This document shows, piece after piece, positions 9,059-17,678 of a stretch of DNA of 43,021 nucleotides. How positions within the stretch are numbered: position 1 is the stretch's first letter; the number at the start of each line of letters is the position of its first letter. Made by a program: the position numbers and the translations under genes. The stretch is from an uncultured Candidatus Melainabacteria bacterium (GTDB taxonomy: Bacteria > Cyanobacteriota > Vampirovibrionia > Gastranaerophilales > Gastranaerophilaceae). The stretch lies in contig CAKVJE010000004.1 in assembly GCA_934754735.1 (NCBI GenBank), forward strand, positions 1 through 43,021, read 5' to 3'. Below the pieces are notes generated by a model. That model did not search any database, was not told where the DNA came from, and saw nothing but the letters and a program-made list of their open reading frames with translations.

Positions 9059-10387
9059 TTATTTACCAATACAAAAATGATCGAAAATATTATCTAAAAT
9101 ATTATCTGTAATCAATTCGCCCGTAAGTTCATCTAAGCCTAAAATTGCGGATTTTACATCAATAGAAATCAAATCTTGTAGTTCATTAAGATTTGCTGCC
9201 AAAAGTGCTTGTTCTATCGCTGTTTTAGCTTTTTCTAAACATGCTTGTTGACGTGCATTCGTTACAAATTCCAAACCTTCTGGCTGAATATCACAAACTT
9301 TTTGTTTCAAAAGTTTTTTGAGTTCATTAACTCCTTCACCGGTTTTTGCAGAAATACAAAGCGCATTTTCATCTTTTGCTAAATCTGCTTTATTAGCAAT
9401 GAGAATATAATTTTTGTCTTTTAAAAGTTCTAAAACTTCCTTATCCTCTACATCCAAGCCTTTTGATGCATCATAAACAAACAACACCAAATCCGCTTCA
9501 TCTAAGGATTGTTTTGAATATTCAATACCAATCTTTTCAACTTTTGAAACATCTTCATCTTCGCGAATTCCTGCGGTATCTACAAGAGTTACAGGTATTC
9601 CCAAATCAAGCGTTTCGCGCAAGACATCTCTTGTTGTTCCTGCAATATCCGTAACAATCGCTCTATCAAGGCTCAAAAGAGCATTAAACAAAGATGATTT
9701 ACCAACATTCGGCTTCCCAATAATGGCAACAGAAGCGCCTTGCCTAAAGATGTTTGAAGTTTTTGCACCTGCCAAAACTTGGTTAATCTTGGCCAAAATA
9801 TCTTCAAATTTTTCTATAAGATATGAATATTCAGGTTCTTTCACGTCTTCCGGAAAATCAATGCCTGCTGTAATTCTAGATAATACTTCAAAAATTTCAT
9901 TTCGAATTTCATTAATACGTTCTTTTAAAACTCCTGACAAATTTTTCATTGAAATCGTCGCAAAATCGGCTGTTTTAGCGTGAATAATATCTGCGACAGA
10001 TTCGGCTTGAGATAAATCCATTCTTTTATTTAAAAATGCACGTTTTGTAAATTCGCCTTTTTCCGCCATACGAGCGCCATTTTTAAGCACGAGATTTAAA
10101 ATACTCTTAACTACGTTAATTCCGCCATGGCATTGAATTTCAACGACGTCTTCGCCCGTATAGCTATTTGGTGCAAAAAACGGAAGCACAATAACTTCAT
10201 CGATTTTTGTATCACCATCTTTTATCCAACCATGGTTAAAAGTTCGCGGTTTAAAATTTGTGTTTGTAAAAATTTTATTTATTATTTCAAAAGCTTTATC
10301 GCCTGAAATCCTTATAACGCCAACTCCGCCCATTCCAAGAGGGGTCGCCGGTGCTGTAATTGTGTCAAATTCTTCTATGATATTCAT
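9059..10387 (-). CDS. mnmE: tRNA uridine-5-carboxymethylaminomethyl modification GTPase
   Basis: A 442-residue MnmE/TrmE, which with MnmG modifies the wobble uridine of several tRNAs. The N-terminal folate-binding domain spans about residues 1-120. The G domain is inserted in the helical domain with P-loop GKPNVGKSS at 224-232, followed by DIAGTTRDV, DTAGI and NKAD. The protein ends in the diagnostic FCIGK, whose cysteine is catalytic in the family. Length is normal. The ATG has no Shine-Dalgarno; a TACAAT hexamer ends six bases upstream, so the mRNA may be leaderless. The 3' neighbour glgC has its own promoter. MnmG is not in this window. Confidence 0.97.
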   Translation of the reverse strand: MNIIEEFDTITAPATPLGMGGVGVIRISGDKAFEIINKIFTNTNFKPRTFNHGWIKDGDTKIDEVIVLPFFAPNSYTGEDVVEIQCHGGINVVKSILNLVLKNGARMAEKGEFTKRAFLNKRMDLSQAESVADIIHAKTADFATISMKNLSGVLKERINEIRNEIFEVLSRITAGIDFPEDVKEPEYSYLIEKFEDILAKINQVLAGAKTSNIFRQGASVAIIGKPNVGKSSLFNALLSLDRAIVTDIAGTTRDVLRETLDLGIPVTLVDTAGIREDEDVSKVEKIGIEYSKQSLDEADLVLFVYDASKGLDVEDKEVLELLKDKNYILIANKADLAKDENALCISAKTGEGVNELKKLLKQKVCDIQPEGLEFVTNARQQACLEKAKTAIEQALLAANLNELQDLISIDVKSAILGLDELTGELITDNILDNIFDHFCIGK

Positions 10388-10393
10388 AAATTA

Positions 10394-10399
10394 ATTGTA
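10394..10399 (-). promoter_or_regulatory. -10 element of mnmE, possibly leaderless
   Basis: The minus strand reads TACAAT, then six bases, then the mnmE ATG. No Shine-Dalgarno is present. The TG dinucleotide is not at the usual extended position, so this is weaker than the other leaderless cases. Confidence 0.4.
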
Positions 10400-10462
10400 C
10401 CGCAAAAATATTCGACATATAATAATTATGGCTGAGGAAAAGGAAGGAAAAGGAAATAACAT

Positions 10463-10686
10463 CCTCTCCCTAACCCTGTCTTGGATTATTCGGAGTGTCG
10501 GCACTCTGCCGAACAAAAGTTGACTAAATGTCAAGTTTTGTGAGAGGCAGACGTCCGACCTCCACCTTACGGGCTTACGCCATACCGAAAATCCGCTCCC
10601 CCAAGGGAGGGGACTAAATACGTTAATTGAACATCTTTGCTTCCCTCCCTCGGGGGAGGGTGCCGAAGGCAGGAGAGGGTATTATT
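10463..10686 (+). repeat. Extragenic hairpin-rich repeat, copy A
   Basis: Fills most of the 317-base gap between mnmE and murF. It is markedly richer in G/C than the flanks and contains several self-complementary pieces (CTCCCCCAAGGGAGG, CCCTCCCTCGGGGGAGGG). The core around 10556-10597, including ACCTTACGGGCTTACGCC and ACCGAAAATCCGCTC, recurs almost exactly on the opposite strand at 13643-13688, and its ends (CCCTGTCTTG and GGAGAGGGTATTATTA) also match that copy. Short reading frames through it show no recognisable protein. It ends about 18 bases before the murF start codon and so lies in the murF upstream region. Confidence 0.7.
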
Positions 10687-10704
10687 AAAAAAAAGAGAGT
10701 AAAC

Positions 10705-12000
10705 ATGAAAATAAAAGAACTAATTGAAGCAACAAATGCAAAAGTCATCAAACCGATTGACGAAAATTTGGATGTAAATATTTCAACTGATACGCGCACG
10801 ATTAAAAACGGAGATTTTTATCTTCCTTTAAAAGGTGCATCTTTTGACGGTGAAAAGTTTATCCAACAAGCGCTAGATAAAGGTGCGGTTGGCGCGTTTT
10901 GCACTCAAGAGGGCGGAAATCTGCAAGTGGATAATACTTTGACTACGTATTTGCAGCTTGCTAATTACAGACGTAGAAAAATGAATTTTGAAGTTGTAGC
11001 AATTACAGGCAGTTCAGGCAAAACAACAACAAAAGAACTTGTTGCATCTGTTCTAAACGAAAAATTTAAGACCTTTAAAACTCCTTTAAACCACAACAAC
11101 GAAATCGGTTTTTGCCAAACTATTTTTGAAGCTCCTGATGATACAGAAGTCTTGGTTTTAGAAATGGGAATGCGCGGTTTGGGTGAAATTGAACTTTTAT
11201 CTAAGTATTCCGAACCTGATATTACAATTATTTCAAACGTTGGAACAGCACATATCGGGCGTTTAGGTTCTCGTGAAAATATCGCGAAGGCGAAATGCGA
11301 AATCGTTAAATTCCAACGTGGCAATATTTTTATCGCGCATGACGACGAATTAATTAAAAAAACGGTTGAATTCTCAGGCGAAAAGATTTTCTATTCAATA
11401 AAAGATGTTAAAATTTTAGAAAAATCTGCGCATTATTCAAAGTTTGAATACAAAAATGAAGTTTTTGAATTGAATGTTGGTGGAGATTATAATATTGAAA
11501 ACGCTCTTTCTGCAATCAATGCAGGACTTAAACTCGGTATGAGCTTTGATGAAATTAAAAGTGGGTTAAAAAAATATACGCCGATTGAAAAGCGTTGGGA
11601 AGCAGTAAATGTCGGTGGATATGAAATTATTAACGATAGTTATAACGCAAATCCGGAATCTATGCGCGCTTTTGTAGACACAATTTTTGAACTTTATGAC
11701 AAATACGCTTTGGTTTTAGGTGATATGGGTGAACTCGGAGAAAACGAAGTTCAATACCATAAAGAGCTTGGCGAATATATTAACAGCCATAAAAAACTTT
11801 CTCCAAACGCATTTGTAATAACTATTGGAAGCTTATCAAAAAATATTTCGGATGCGATTACAAATTGTAAAAGCGTGCATTTTAAAGAACTTGAAAATGC
11901 TGTAGAATACATAAAATCAAATGTTAGCGAGGATTATAAGTTATTCCTAAAAGCTTCAAGAAGTATGAAGTTTGAAAGAATTATAGAATACCTGAAATAA
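10705..12000 (+). CDS. murF: UDP-N-acetylmuramoyl-tripeptide--D-alanyl-D-alanine ligase
   Basis: A 431-residue Mur ligase that adds D-Ala-D-Ala to the UDP-MurNAc tripeptide, the last cytoplasmic step of the peptidoglycan stem peptide. The N-terminal domain includes STDTRTIKNGDFYLPLKG (about 28-44). The ATP-binding loop is GSSGKTTTKE near 103-111, with NHNNEIG following, and the C-terminal domain carries NDSYNANPESM (about 310-320). The frame is open further upstream to 10627, but that extension is encoded by the repeat and is unlike MurF, so I start at the ATG after AAAGAGAG at 10705. MurF is usually in a dcw cluster; here it stands alone between repeats and a PfkB kinase. Confidence 0.93.
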   Translation: MKIKELIEATNAKVIKPIDENLDVNISTDTRTIKNGDFYLPLKGASFDGEKFIQQALDKGAVGAFCTQEGGNLQVDNTLTTYLQLANYRRRKMNFEVVAITGSSGKTTTKELVASVLNEKFKTFKTPLNHNNEIGFCQTIFEAPDDTEVLVLEMGMRGLGEIELLSKYSEPDITIISNVGTAHIGRLGSRENIAKAKCEIVKFQRGNIFIAHDDELIKKTVEFSGEKIFYSIKDVKILEKSAHYSKFEYKNEVFELNVGGDYNIENALSAINAGLKLGMSFDEIKSGLKKYTPIEKRWEAVNVGGYEIINDSYNANPESMRAFVDTIFELYDKYALVLGDMGELGENEVQYHKELGEYINSHKKLSPNAFVITIGSLSKNISDAITNCKSVHFKELENAVEYIKSNVSEDYKLFLKASRSMKFERIIEYLK

Positions 12001-12037
12001 TTAATCTATAACATTTAATTATTTTTACTATTTGTAC

Positions 12038-12059
12038 TAAAATAGTAATACACAGGAGG
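12038..12059 (+). promoter_or_regulatory. -10 element and Shine-Dalgarno of the PfkB gene
   Basis: TAAAAT at 12038-12043 is followed by AGGAGG at 12054-12059, six bases before the ATG. This is a compact, conventional leader of about 15 bases and contrasts with the leaderless starts elsewhere in the window. Confidence 0.5.
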
Positions 12060-12065
12060 AAAATT

Positions 12066-13109
12066 ATGACAAAGGTTCTAACAATCGGTAGTGCTACAAT
12101 GGATGTTTTCGTTGAGTGCGACGATGCAAATATAGTTTCAGTATGTTCAAAAAACAAAAATTCGGATTTTATGAGTTATCCTTACGGCTCAAAAATTGAT
12201 ATAACCACTTTTTCATCAAATGTCGGCGGTGGCGGTGTAAATACAGCTTGCAATTTTGATAATTTAGGATTTGAAACTTCTGCGATTTTTAAAATCGGTA
12301 AAGATATTTATTCAGAAGGGATTTTAGACTCATTTAAAAATCGAGGCGTTAAATTAAATAATATTATACAAAAGGCCGACACCTCAACCGGTTTTTCTAT
12401 AATCCTTGTAAGTTTCCAAGGAGATAGAACTGTTTTAGCACACAGAGGCGCTAATGCAGAAATTAGAGAAGATGAAATTAATTATGATGCAATTAAGGAT
12501 GTAGATTTAATTTATGTTGCACCACTAAATGGTGAGTCAAATAAAGTTCTTGAACCCATTGTAGAATACGCACATCAATTAGGTACAAGAATTTGTTTTA
12601 ATGCAGGTACTACAAGTATTAAGCGCGGTTTTGAACATATTAAAACAATTCTTAAATCTGCTCATATTGTTGTTATGAATAAAGAAGAAGCGACAATGAC
12701 AACCGGAATTCAAGTTAGACCGGATACTAAGACTGAAAGATTCTCTCATGAGCTTATTCATAGAGATGTAAAAAAAATGTTAACAACTATGAAGGTTATG
12801 GATTATCAAATCATCGTAATAACTGATGGTGGAAAAGGTGCTTATGCTTATGATGGTCAAAAATTCTATTTCTGTCCGGTATTCCCATCTCCAGTAGTTT
12901 CTACTCTTGGTGCTGGTGATGCGTTTGCTTCAACATTCTGTGCGGCATTAGAAAGAACAAAATTAAATGTCGGTTTATCTTTGATGTACGCTTCAGTAAA
13001 TTCTTCTTGCGTTGTTTCTGAATTCGGTGCGACTGAAGGTTTGGCAAATTTTGAAACAATTGAAGCGAAATTACAAGCAAATCCAGATTATACGTATTTA
13101 GAAGGATAA
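12066..13109 (+). CDS. PfkB-family carbohydrate or nucleoside kinase
   Basis: A 347-residue ribokinase-fold kinase that phosphorylates a sugar or nucleoside with ATP; the substrate cannot be told. The N-terminal PfkB signature region reads SSNVGGGGVNTACNFDNLG (about 56-74). The C-terminal signature with the catalytic aspartate reads STLGAGDAFAS (about 277-287). Adenosine kinase, ribokinase and fructokinase all share these motifs. The start is well supported by AGGAGG. It has its own promoter downstream of murF and a strong terminator after its stop, so it is probably monocistronic. Confidence 0.88.
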   Translation: MTKVLTIGSATMDVFVECDDANIVSVCSKNKNSDFMSYPYGSKIDITTFSSNVGGGGVNTACNFDNLGFETSAIFKIGKDIYSEGILDSFKNRGVKLNNIIQKADTSTGFSIILVSFQGDRTVLAHRGANAEIREDEINYDAIKDVDLIYVAPLNGESNKVLEPIVEYAHQLGTRICFNAGTTSIKRGFEHIKTILKSAHIVVMNKEEATMTTGIQVRPDTKTERFSHELIHRDVKKMLTTMKVMDYQIIVITDGGKGAYAYDGQKFYFCPVFPSPVVSTLGAGDAFASTFCAALERTKLNVGLSLMYASVNSSCVVSEFGATEGLANFETIEAKLQANPDYTYLEG

Positions 13110-13124
13110 ATTATTTATTTTATT

Positions 13125-13180
13125 AATAACGCCCGCTTTACAAAATTTTGTAAAGCGAGCGTTATTGTATATATTTTTTT
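13125..13180. terminator. Terminator after the PfkB gene, possibly bidirectional
   Basis: A 42-base near-perfect palindrome at 13125-13166 (arms AATAACGC-CGCTTTACAAAA with one mismatch) is followed by a run of eight T at 13173-13180. It separates the PfkB gene from the convergent rubredoxin gene and could stop transcription from both sides. Confidence 0.75.
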
Positions 13181-13181
13181 A

Positions 13182-13340
13182 TTATTCAGCTTCAAACATA
13201 TCTTTTCCTACCGCACAAAGTGGACAAGTCCAATCATCAGGTAGATTTTCAAAAGCTGTTCCTGCTGGAATTCCATTATCCGGATCACCAACGGCAGGAT
13301 CATATTCGTAATGACAAACTGTACAAATGTATTTTTTCAT
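13182..13340 (-). CDS. Rubredoxin
   Basis: A 52-residue one-iron electron carrier, full length for the family. Both iron-binding knuckles are present: [10 protein letters not shown] near residues 6-15 and CPLCAVGKD near 39-47, with the usual [20 protein letters not shown] in between. The ATG follows AAGGAG by about six bases. It lies about 430 bases from the flavodiiron gene on the same strand and downstream of it, which suggests it supplies electrons to that oxygen/NO reductase; the gap contains the repeat copy B. Cytoplasmic. Confidence 0.95.
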   Translation of the reverse strand: MKKYICTVCHYEYDPAVGDPDNGIPAGTAFENLPDDWTCPLCAVGKDMFEAE

Positions 13341-13492
13341 AATGTTCTCCTTTTTTTGGTTGTTATAAGCCCCTACCCTAGCCCTCCTCCGATGAGAGGG
13401 AACTTAGAAGCATCTTACTACATTATTATATTACTTTAAGTTTAAAAATTTTTCCATTGTTATTACAACATTTTTTTTATCAATAATATTTT

Positions 13493-13512
13493 CTTATGAA
13501 TATTTTCATAAG
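13493..13512. repeat. AT-rich inverted repeat
   Basis: CTTATGAA-TATT-TTCATAAG, a perfect 8-base inverted repeat about 150 bases upstream of the rubredoxin start. No T run follows, so it is not an obvious terminator. It could be an operator; no regulator is identified. The rest of 13341-13492 holds a short CCCTCCTCC/GAGAGGG fragment at about 13370-13400 and otherwise AT-rich sequence. Confidence 0.35.
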
Positions 13513-13534
13513 TTAACTCATATTAAATGTTAAT

Positions 13535-13733
13535 AATACCCTCTCCCGCCTTCGGCACCCTCTCCATGAAAAATTGATAAAAGGAGAGGGGAGCAAGACT
13601 TGCTTGCTTGAACGTCTTTAACGCGTTTCTAGCCTTACAGGAGAGCGGATTTTCGGTAGGGCGTAAGCCCGTAAGGTGGAGGTCAGACGCTACTCCGTTG
13701 ACACTCCTAATAATTCAAGACAGGATTAGGGTG
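13535..13733 (-). repeat. Extragenic hairpin-rich repeat, copy B (inverted relative to A)
   Basis: On the minus strand this reproduces copy A in the same order: CCTGTCTTG near the start, GGAGTGTC, then ACCTCCACCTTACGGGCTTA and CCGAAAATCCGCTC, then a variable middle, then GGAGAGGGTGCCGAAGGCGG and GAGAGGGTATTATTA. Its 3' half (AAGCAAGCAAGTCT, ATGGAGAGGGTGCCG) also matches copies at 21141 and 21525. It lies downstream of the flavodiiron stop codon. AT-rich DNA at 13738-13765 resembles the inverted ends of the MITE-like unit at 32865. Confidence 0.7.
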
Positions 13734-13769
13734 AGGTGAAAATTAACTTTCACTTTTCAATTCTATAAG

Positions 13770-14975
13770 TTATCCTGCAATAGAGCTAGTTAAACCCTCT
13801 ACAACATTGTCCAACTCAGCAATTTGTTCTTCTTTCAATGTTGATTTTATACAAATTGAATCATTTAAAATTTCTGAACCTTTAATTTTTTCTAAGATTT
13901 CACGCATTTGAGGTCCGCAAGTTGGTGCCCAGCTTCCATTTTGAATAATTACATATTTTCTATTCTGCAAATTATGAGTACTTAATACGTGCAAAAATGC
14001 TTCCATAGATTCAAAAATGCCTGCATTATAGGTTGTTGTTGCAAGTACAATGTGAGAGTACTTAAATGCTTCTGCCAAAACAAAAGATGAATGTGTCATT
14101 GAGACATCAAACATTTTTATGTTTTTAATTCCTTTATCTGCAAGTTTTGAAGCTAATAAGTTTACAGCACTTTCTGTTCCGCCGTATACAGAAGAATAAG
14201 CAATTAATACAGAATTTTCTTCCGGAGTATATGTAGACCACTTGTTATATTTTTCAATAAATAATTCAATATTTTCTCTAATCATTAACCCATGTAAAGG
14301 ACAGATTAATTTTATATCAAGCGCTTTTGCTTTTTTTAGAAGCATTTGAACTTGCAAACCGTATTTACCAACAATATTTGTATAATATCTTCGAGCTTCA
14401 TCCAAATTATCTCTTTCCCAATTAACTTCGTTATCAAACAAATTGCCGTTAATTGCACCAAAAGAGCCAAAGGCATCAGCTGAAAATAGGATTTTATCAG
14501 TCTTATCATAAGTTACCATAACTTCCGGCCAATGTACCATCGGAGCTAGAACAAATTGGAATTCGTGTTTGCCTGTATTAAGGATATCGCCTTCTTTTAC
14601 TACCATAACTCTGGAGTCAATATCTAAATCGAAAAATTGTTTTATCATATTGACAGTTTTTGCTGTACAAACAATAGTGACATTAGGATAACATTTAACA
14701 ACTTCAGCTATTAGCGCACCATGGTCAGGCTCCATGTGTTGAACTACAAGATAATCAAGATTTTCACCTTCTAACGCTTTTGTTAAATTTTCATAAAACT
14801 GTTCAGCGCATGCTTTATCGACTGTATCAAACAGAACATTTTTATCATCTTTTAGAACATAAGAGTTATAAGAAACACCATCTTTAACCGGATAAGCACT
14901 TTCAAAAAGGCTTAATCTTCTATCTGAACATCCTATATAAAATAAATCATCTGTTATTTTTCTTATATTATGCAT
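13770..14975 (-). CDS. Flavodiiron protein (oxygen/NO reductase)
   Basis: A 401-residue two-domain enzyme that reduces O2 to water or NO to N2O using electrons from rubredoxin. The metallo-beta-lactamase-like diiron domain holds HMEPDH at residues 80-85 (the HxExDH ligands) and later His ligands in VHWPEVM and PLHGLMI. The flavodoxin domain begins about residue 258 (VLIAYSSVYGGTE) and binds FMN. Length is that of a class A enzyme without a fused rubredoxin; separate rubredoxins are encoded at 13182 and 7112. The ATG follows AGGAG. It is the last gene of a minus-strand run pilT-recO-gatD, 13 bases after gatD. Confidence 0.95.
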   Translation of the reverse strand: MHNIRKITDDLFYIGCSDRRLSLFESAYPVKDGVSYNSYVLKDDKNVLFDTVDKACAEQFYENLTKALEGENLDYLVVQHMEPDHGALIAEVVKCYPNVTIVCTAKTVNMIKQFFDLDIDSRVMVVKEGDILNTGKHEFQFVLAPMVHWPEVMVTYDKTDKILFSADAFGSFGAINGNLFDNEVNWERDNLDEARRYYTNIVGKYGLQVQMLLKKAKALDIKLICPLHGLMIRENIELFIEKYNKWSTYTPEENSVLIAYSSVYGGTESAVNLLASKLADKGIKNIKMFDVSMTHSSFVLAEAFKYSHIVLATTTYNAGIFESMEAFLHVLSTHNLQNRKYVIIQNGSWAPTCGPQMREILEKIKGSEILNDSICIKSTLKEEQIAELDNVVEGLTSSIAG

Positions 14976-14988
14976 AATTAAATATCTC

Positions 14989-15699
14989 CTAATATTTCTT
15001 TTTTACTAGTGCTTCGTGCGCTAAATTTTCAATTGTATCATCTAGTGGTTCAGGTTTTGAACCTAACGCAAGCTCTATCAAATAATCCGCAAATTGTGGA
15101 TTTTTAGGCAAGAAAGAACCATGCAAATACGTTCCAAATACATTTTTAAACCTAGCGCCTTCTGTTTTATCTTTGCCATTATTACCATGACCTACAACAA
15201 CAGTTCCTATTGGCTCTGTTGCACCGTTTAGATAAGTTAAACCGCTATGATTTTCAAAACCTACAAGTGTATTTGGTTCTACTAAATCTGAATTAACTGT
15301 TACATTGCCAATAAATCGTTTATCACCGGCAACAGTATAAGCATCTAAAAGACTTATCCCGAGCAACTTTTCGCCGTTATGCGGTTGATAGTAATCTCCC
15401 ATTAGCTGATAACCGCCACAAATTCCTAGAAATACAGACATTCTATCGCGTTCAGTGGTTAAAAACTCTTTATGCTTTTGTAGTTCCTTAGAAACCGCAA
15501 TTTGCTGTAAATCCTGACCACCACCGATAAAATACATATCGTGTTCAGAAATTTCGTCACCAATATTTATTTCATCGATTTCGATTTCTATTCCGCGCCA
15601 TTCGCATCTTTTTTTTAGCGCAAGTATATTTCCGCCGTCTCCGTAGATATTAAGTAATTTTGGGTATAAATGCGCAAGCTTTATTTTTTGTTTAGACAT
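14989..15699 (-). CDS. gatD: Lipid II isoglutaminyl synthase glutaminase subunit, GatD-like
   Basis: A 236-residue class I glutamine amidotransferase of the CobB/CobQ type. In Gram-positive bacteria GatD pairs with MurT to amidate D-Glu of lipid II. The nucleophile elbow is GICGGYQ with Cys94, the same number as the S. aureus GatD nucleophile, and the histidine is in YLHGSFLPKN at residue 193. The N-terminus LAHLYPKLLNIYGDGGNI is typical of GatD. The start overlaps the recO stop by one base (TAATG), so translation is coupled. No murT is visible in the window, which is unusual because murT and gatD are normally adjacent. A cobyric-acid-synthase-like role is the alternative but the length fits GatD. 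Confidence 0.82.
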   Translation of the reverse strand: MSKQKIKLAHLYPKLLNIYGDGGNILALKKRCEWRGIEIEIDEINIGDEISEHDMYFIGGGQDLQQIAVSKELQKHKEFLTTERDRMSVFLGICGGYQLMGDYYQPHNGEKLLGISLLDAYTVAGDKRFIGNVTVNSDLVEPNTLVGFENHSGLTYLNGATEPIGTVVVGHGNNGKDKTEGARFKNVFGTYLHGSFLPKNPQFADYLIELALGSKPEPLDDTIENLAHEALVKKKY

Positions 15700-16466
15700 T
15701 ACACACCAGCCATTTCTTTAATCAATTTTACTGACTTTTGGCGCTTATTTGTATGAGTTTTTATGTATTCATCCAGCAAATCAAAACAAACTTGGCAAAC
15801 TTTTTCTGTTGCTTTTTTGTCGTACTCACTTTCATATTCAAAGTCAAATTGAAGCATAGCTTGCAAGAAATCACGAATTTTATTGTGCATTTTTAATTTT
15901 ACACCCAAATGTTCATTACATTCCTTACAGATAATACCTCCCATAGATGATGAGAAATACATTTCTTCATCCAACACTTGTTCACGACAGCAAAGGCAAG
16001 TATCAAGTTCTACGCAAAATCCCATAATTAAAAGCATTTTTAATTGGAATTTTATTGCAGCAATAAGCATATCTTTTTTTTCTACAGAATTCGAAATACT
16101 GTTTAATGCTTTATAAAGAAGCTCATAAATTTCTTTAGAAGCAGCTTCAGAACCTTCTCCAAAATTCATTACAACTTCTGAGATATATGAAGAAAGCATT
16201 AATTTATCCATATCTTCTCTTGTTTTTCTAAAATGATTTACAGTTTGCGCTTGAACAATTGTATCCATAGAACGACCTTTAAGAAGCTGTAATGTGTTAG
16301 CAACAAGCAAATCCATTCTAGCGCCCAATTTGCTTTTGGGTTTCTTTATCCCTTTTGCAACGCCTTTTATTAATCCGTTATCTTTTGAATACATAACGAT
16401 AATTTTATCTGCATCGTTTAAATTATATGATTTTAAATTAATTGCCTCTGTAACATAATTATTCAT
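15699..16466 (-). CDS. recO: DNA repair protein RecO
   Basis: A 255-residue RecO, which with RecR loads RecA onto SSB-coated single strands in gap repair. The N-terminal OB fold (about 1-80) includes TEAINLKSYNLNDADKIIVM. A zinc finger is visible as CLCC near residue 149 and CKEC near 176, in the expected place for RecO. Length is normal. The start overlaps the end of pilT by 8 bases and the stop overlaps gatD by one base, so it is in the middle of an operon. RecF and RecR are not in the window. Confidence 0.9.
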   Translation of the reverse strand: MNNYVTEAINLKSYNLNDADKIIVMYSKDNGLIKGVAKGIKKPKSKLGARMDLLVANTLQLLKGRSMDTIVQAQTVNHFRKTREDMDKLMLSSYISEVVMNFGEGSEAASKEIYELLYKALNSISNSVEKKDMLIAAIKFQLKMLLIMGFCVELDTCLCCREQVLDEEMYFSSSMGGIICKECNEHLGVKLKMHNKIRDFLQAMLQFDFEYESEYDKKATEKVCQVCFDLLDEYIKTHTNKRQKSVKLIKEMAGV

Positions 16467-17556
16467 AATAAGCCTTTGTGCCTTGATATACTCCCCTAAA
16501 TATTTTTTCTAGCTCTGATTCATCGTTAGAATGTTCTAATGCTTCTTCTTGAGAAATACAACCTTTGTCTGTCAAAATTGCCAAAGACGTGTTCATTGAA
16601 ACCATGTTATCAACAGTGTTATCTCTCAATAGTTCATAGATTTCATCTGTATTATCTTTATTAATGTAATCTTTTATTGTAGAAGTTACAACCATTATTT
16701 CGCATGCCGGAAATCTTTTTTTAGCTTGCTCTGAATATACAAGCTTTTGTGCAATAGTTGCACGCAAAGTTTCAGATAACTGTTTTCTGATTAAATAACG
16801 ATTAGATTCATCAAACATGTTTACGATACGATTAATTGTTTGAACAGCATCATTTGTGTGCAAAGTAGAAAATACTAAGTGTCCGGTTTCTGATGCCTTT
16901 AGAGCGGCTTCCATCGTTTCTTTATCACGAATTTCACCAATAAATATAACATCCGGATCTTGTCTTAATGAGTACTTAATACCATCAGAAAAAGTCTTCG
17001 TATCTACTCCAACTTGTCGTTGTGAAACAATACTCTTTTTGCAGCCAAAAACGTACTCAATCGGGTCTTCTACTGTTACTATGTGCTTAGAAGAAGTCAA
17101 GTTGATTTGATTAATCAAAGAAGCGATTGTTGTTGATTTTCCGCTACCTGTTGGGCCTGTAACCAATACTATACCGTTTTGATATTCTACAATAGAATTT
17201 AAAATTTCAGGTAAAGATAAATCTTTTAATTGAGGAATTGTATAAGAAATATTACGGATTACAAGTGCCGGCATGCCGAGTTGTCTGTTGTAATTTATAC
17301 GAAAACGAGAACAACCTTTTATTTCATACATAAAATCAACATCGCAAAGCGTTAGAATTTCATCTCTAATAGCTGTTGGTGCAATTTCTAAAATCGCACT
17401 ATCAACCTCTTCTTTAGAAAGAGGGCTTATGTTGGTTTTCATAATAAATCCATTTTTTCTAATAAATGGTGAATATCCAACTTTTAAATGTTCATCAGAA
17501 GCACCTGAAGCAACAGCACTTTTTAAAAACTGGATTATATTAAATTTATCACCCAT
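16459..17556 (-). CDS. pilT: Type IV pilus retraction ATPase, PilT family
   Basis: A 365-residue secretion-superfamily ATPase. PilT depolymerises type IV pili and drives twitching motility and DNA uptake at the inner membrane. Walker A is GPTGSGKST at 134-142, the Asp box is VEDPIEYVFG, Walker B is IFIGEIRDKETM and the His box is TGHLVFSTLHTNDA. An in-frame ATG lies ten codons further upstream, but only the internal ATG has a Shine-Dalgarno (AGAGGAG), so I start at 17556. No pilin or other pilus genes are in the window, so the pilus machinery must be elsewhere. It heads the run pilT-recO-gatD-flavodiiron. A PilU paralogue cannot be excluded. Confidence 0.88.
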   Translation of the reverse strand: MGDKFNIIQFLKSAVASGASDEHLKVGYSPFIRKNGFIMKTNISPLSKEEVDSAILEIAPTAIRDEILTLCDVDFMYEIKGCSRFRINYNRQLGMPALVIRNISYTIPQLKDLSLPEILNSIVEYQNGIVLVTGPTGSGKSTTIASLINQINLTSSKHIVTVEDPIEYVFGCKKSIVSQRQVGVDTKTFSDGIKYSLRQDPDVIFIGEIRDKETMEAALKASETGHLVFSTLHTNDAVQTINRIVNMFDESNRYLIRKQLSETLRATIAQKLVYSEQAKKRFPACEIMVVTSTIKDYINKDNTDEIYELLRDNTVDNMVSMNTSLAILTDKGCISQEEALEHSNDESELEKIFRGVYQGTKAYYE

Positions 17557-17678
17557 TAAATCTTCTCCTCTATTTAATCGTAACATTATGGTGAATGTTT
17601 GGCAACAAGTTTACAATTACTGTTAATTAAATATTAGTAGATTGGGTAATGTACTCTTAATCGTGCTTATTATTTAAT

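Noticed and set aside
10627..10704. Upstream extension of murF by 26 codons
   Set aside because: The extension is encoded by repeat copy A and has no counterpart in MurF; the ATG at 10705 gives a normal N-terminus.
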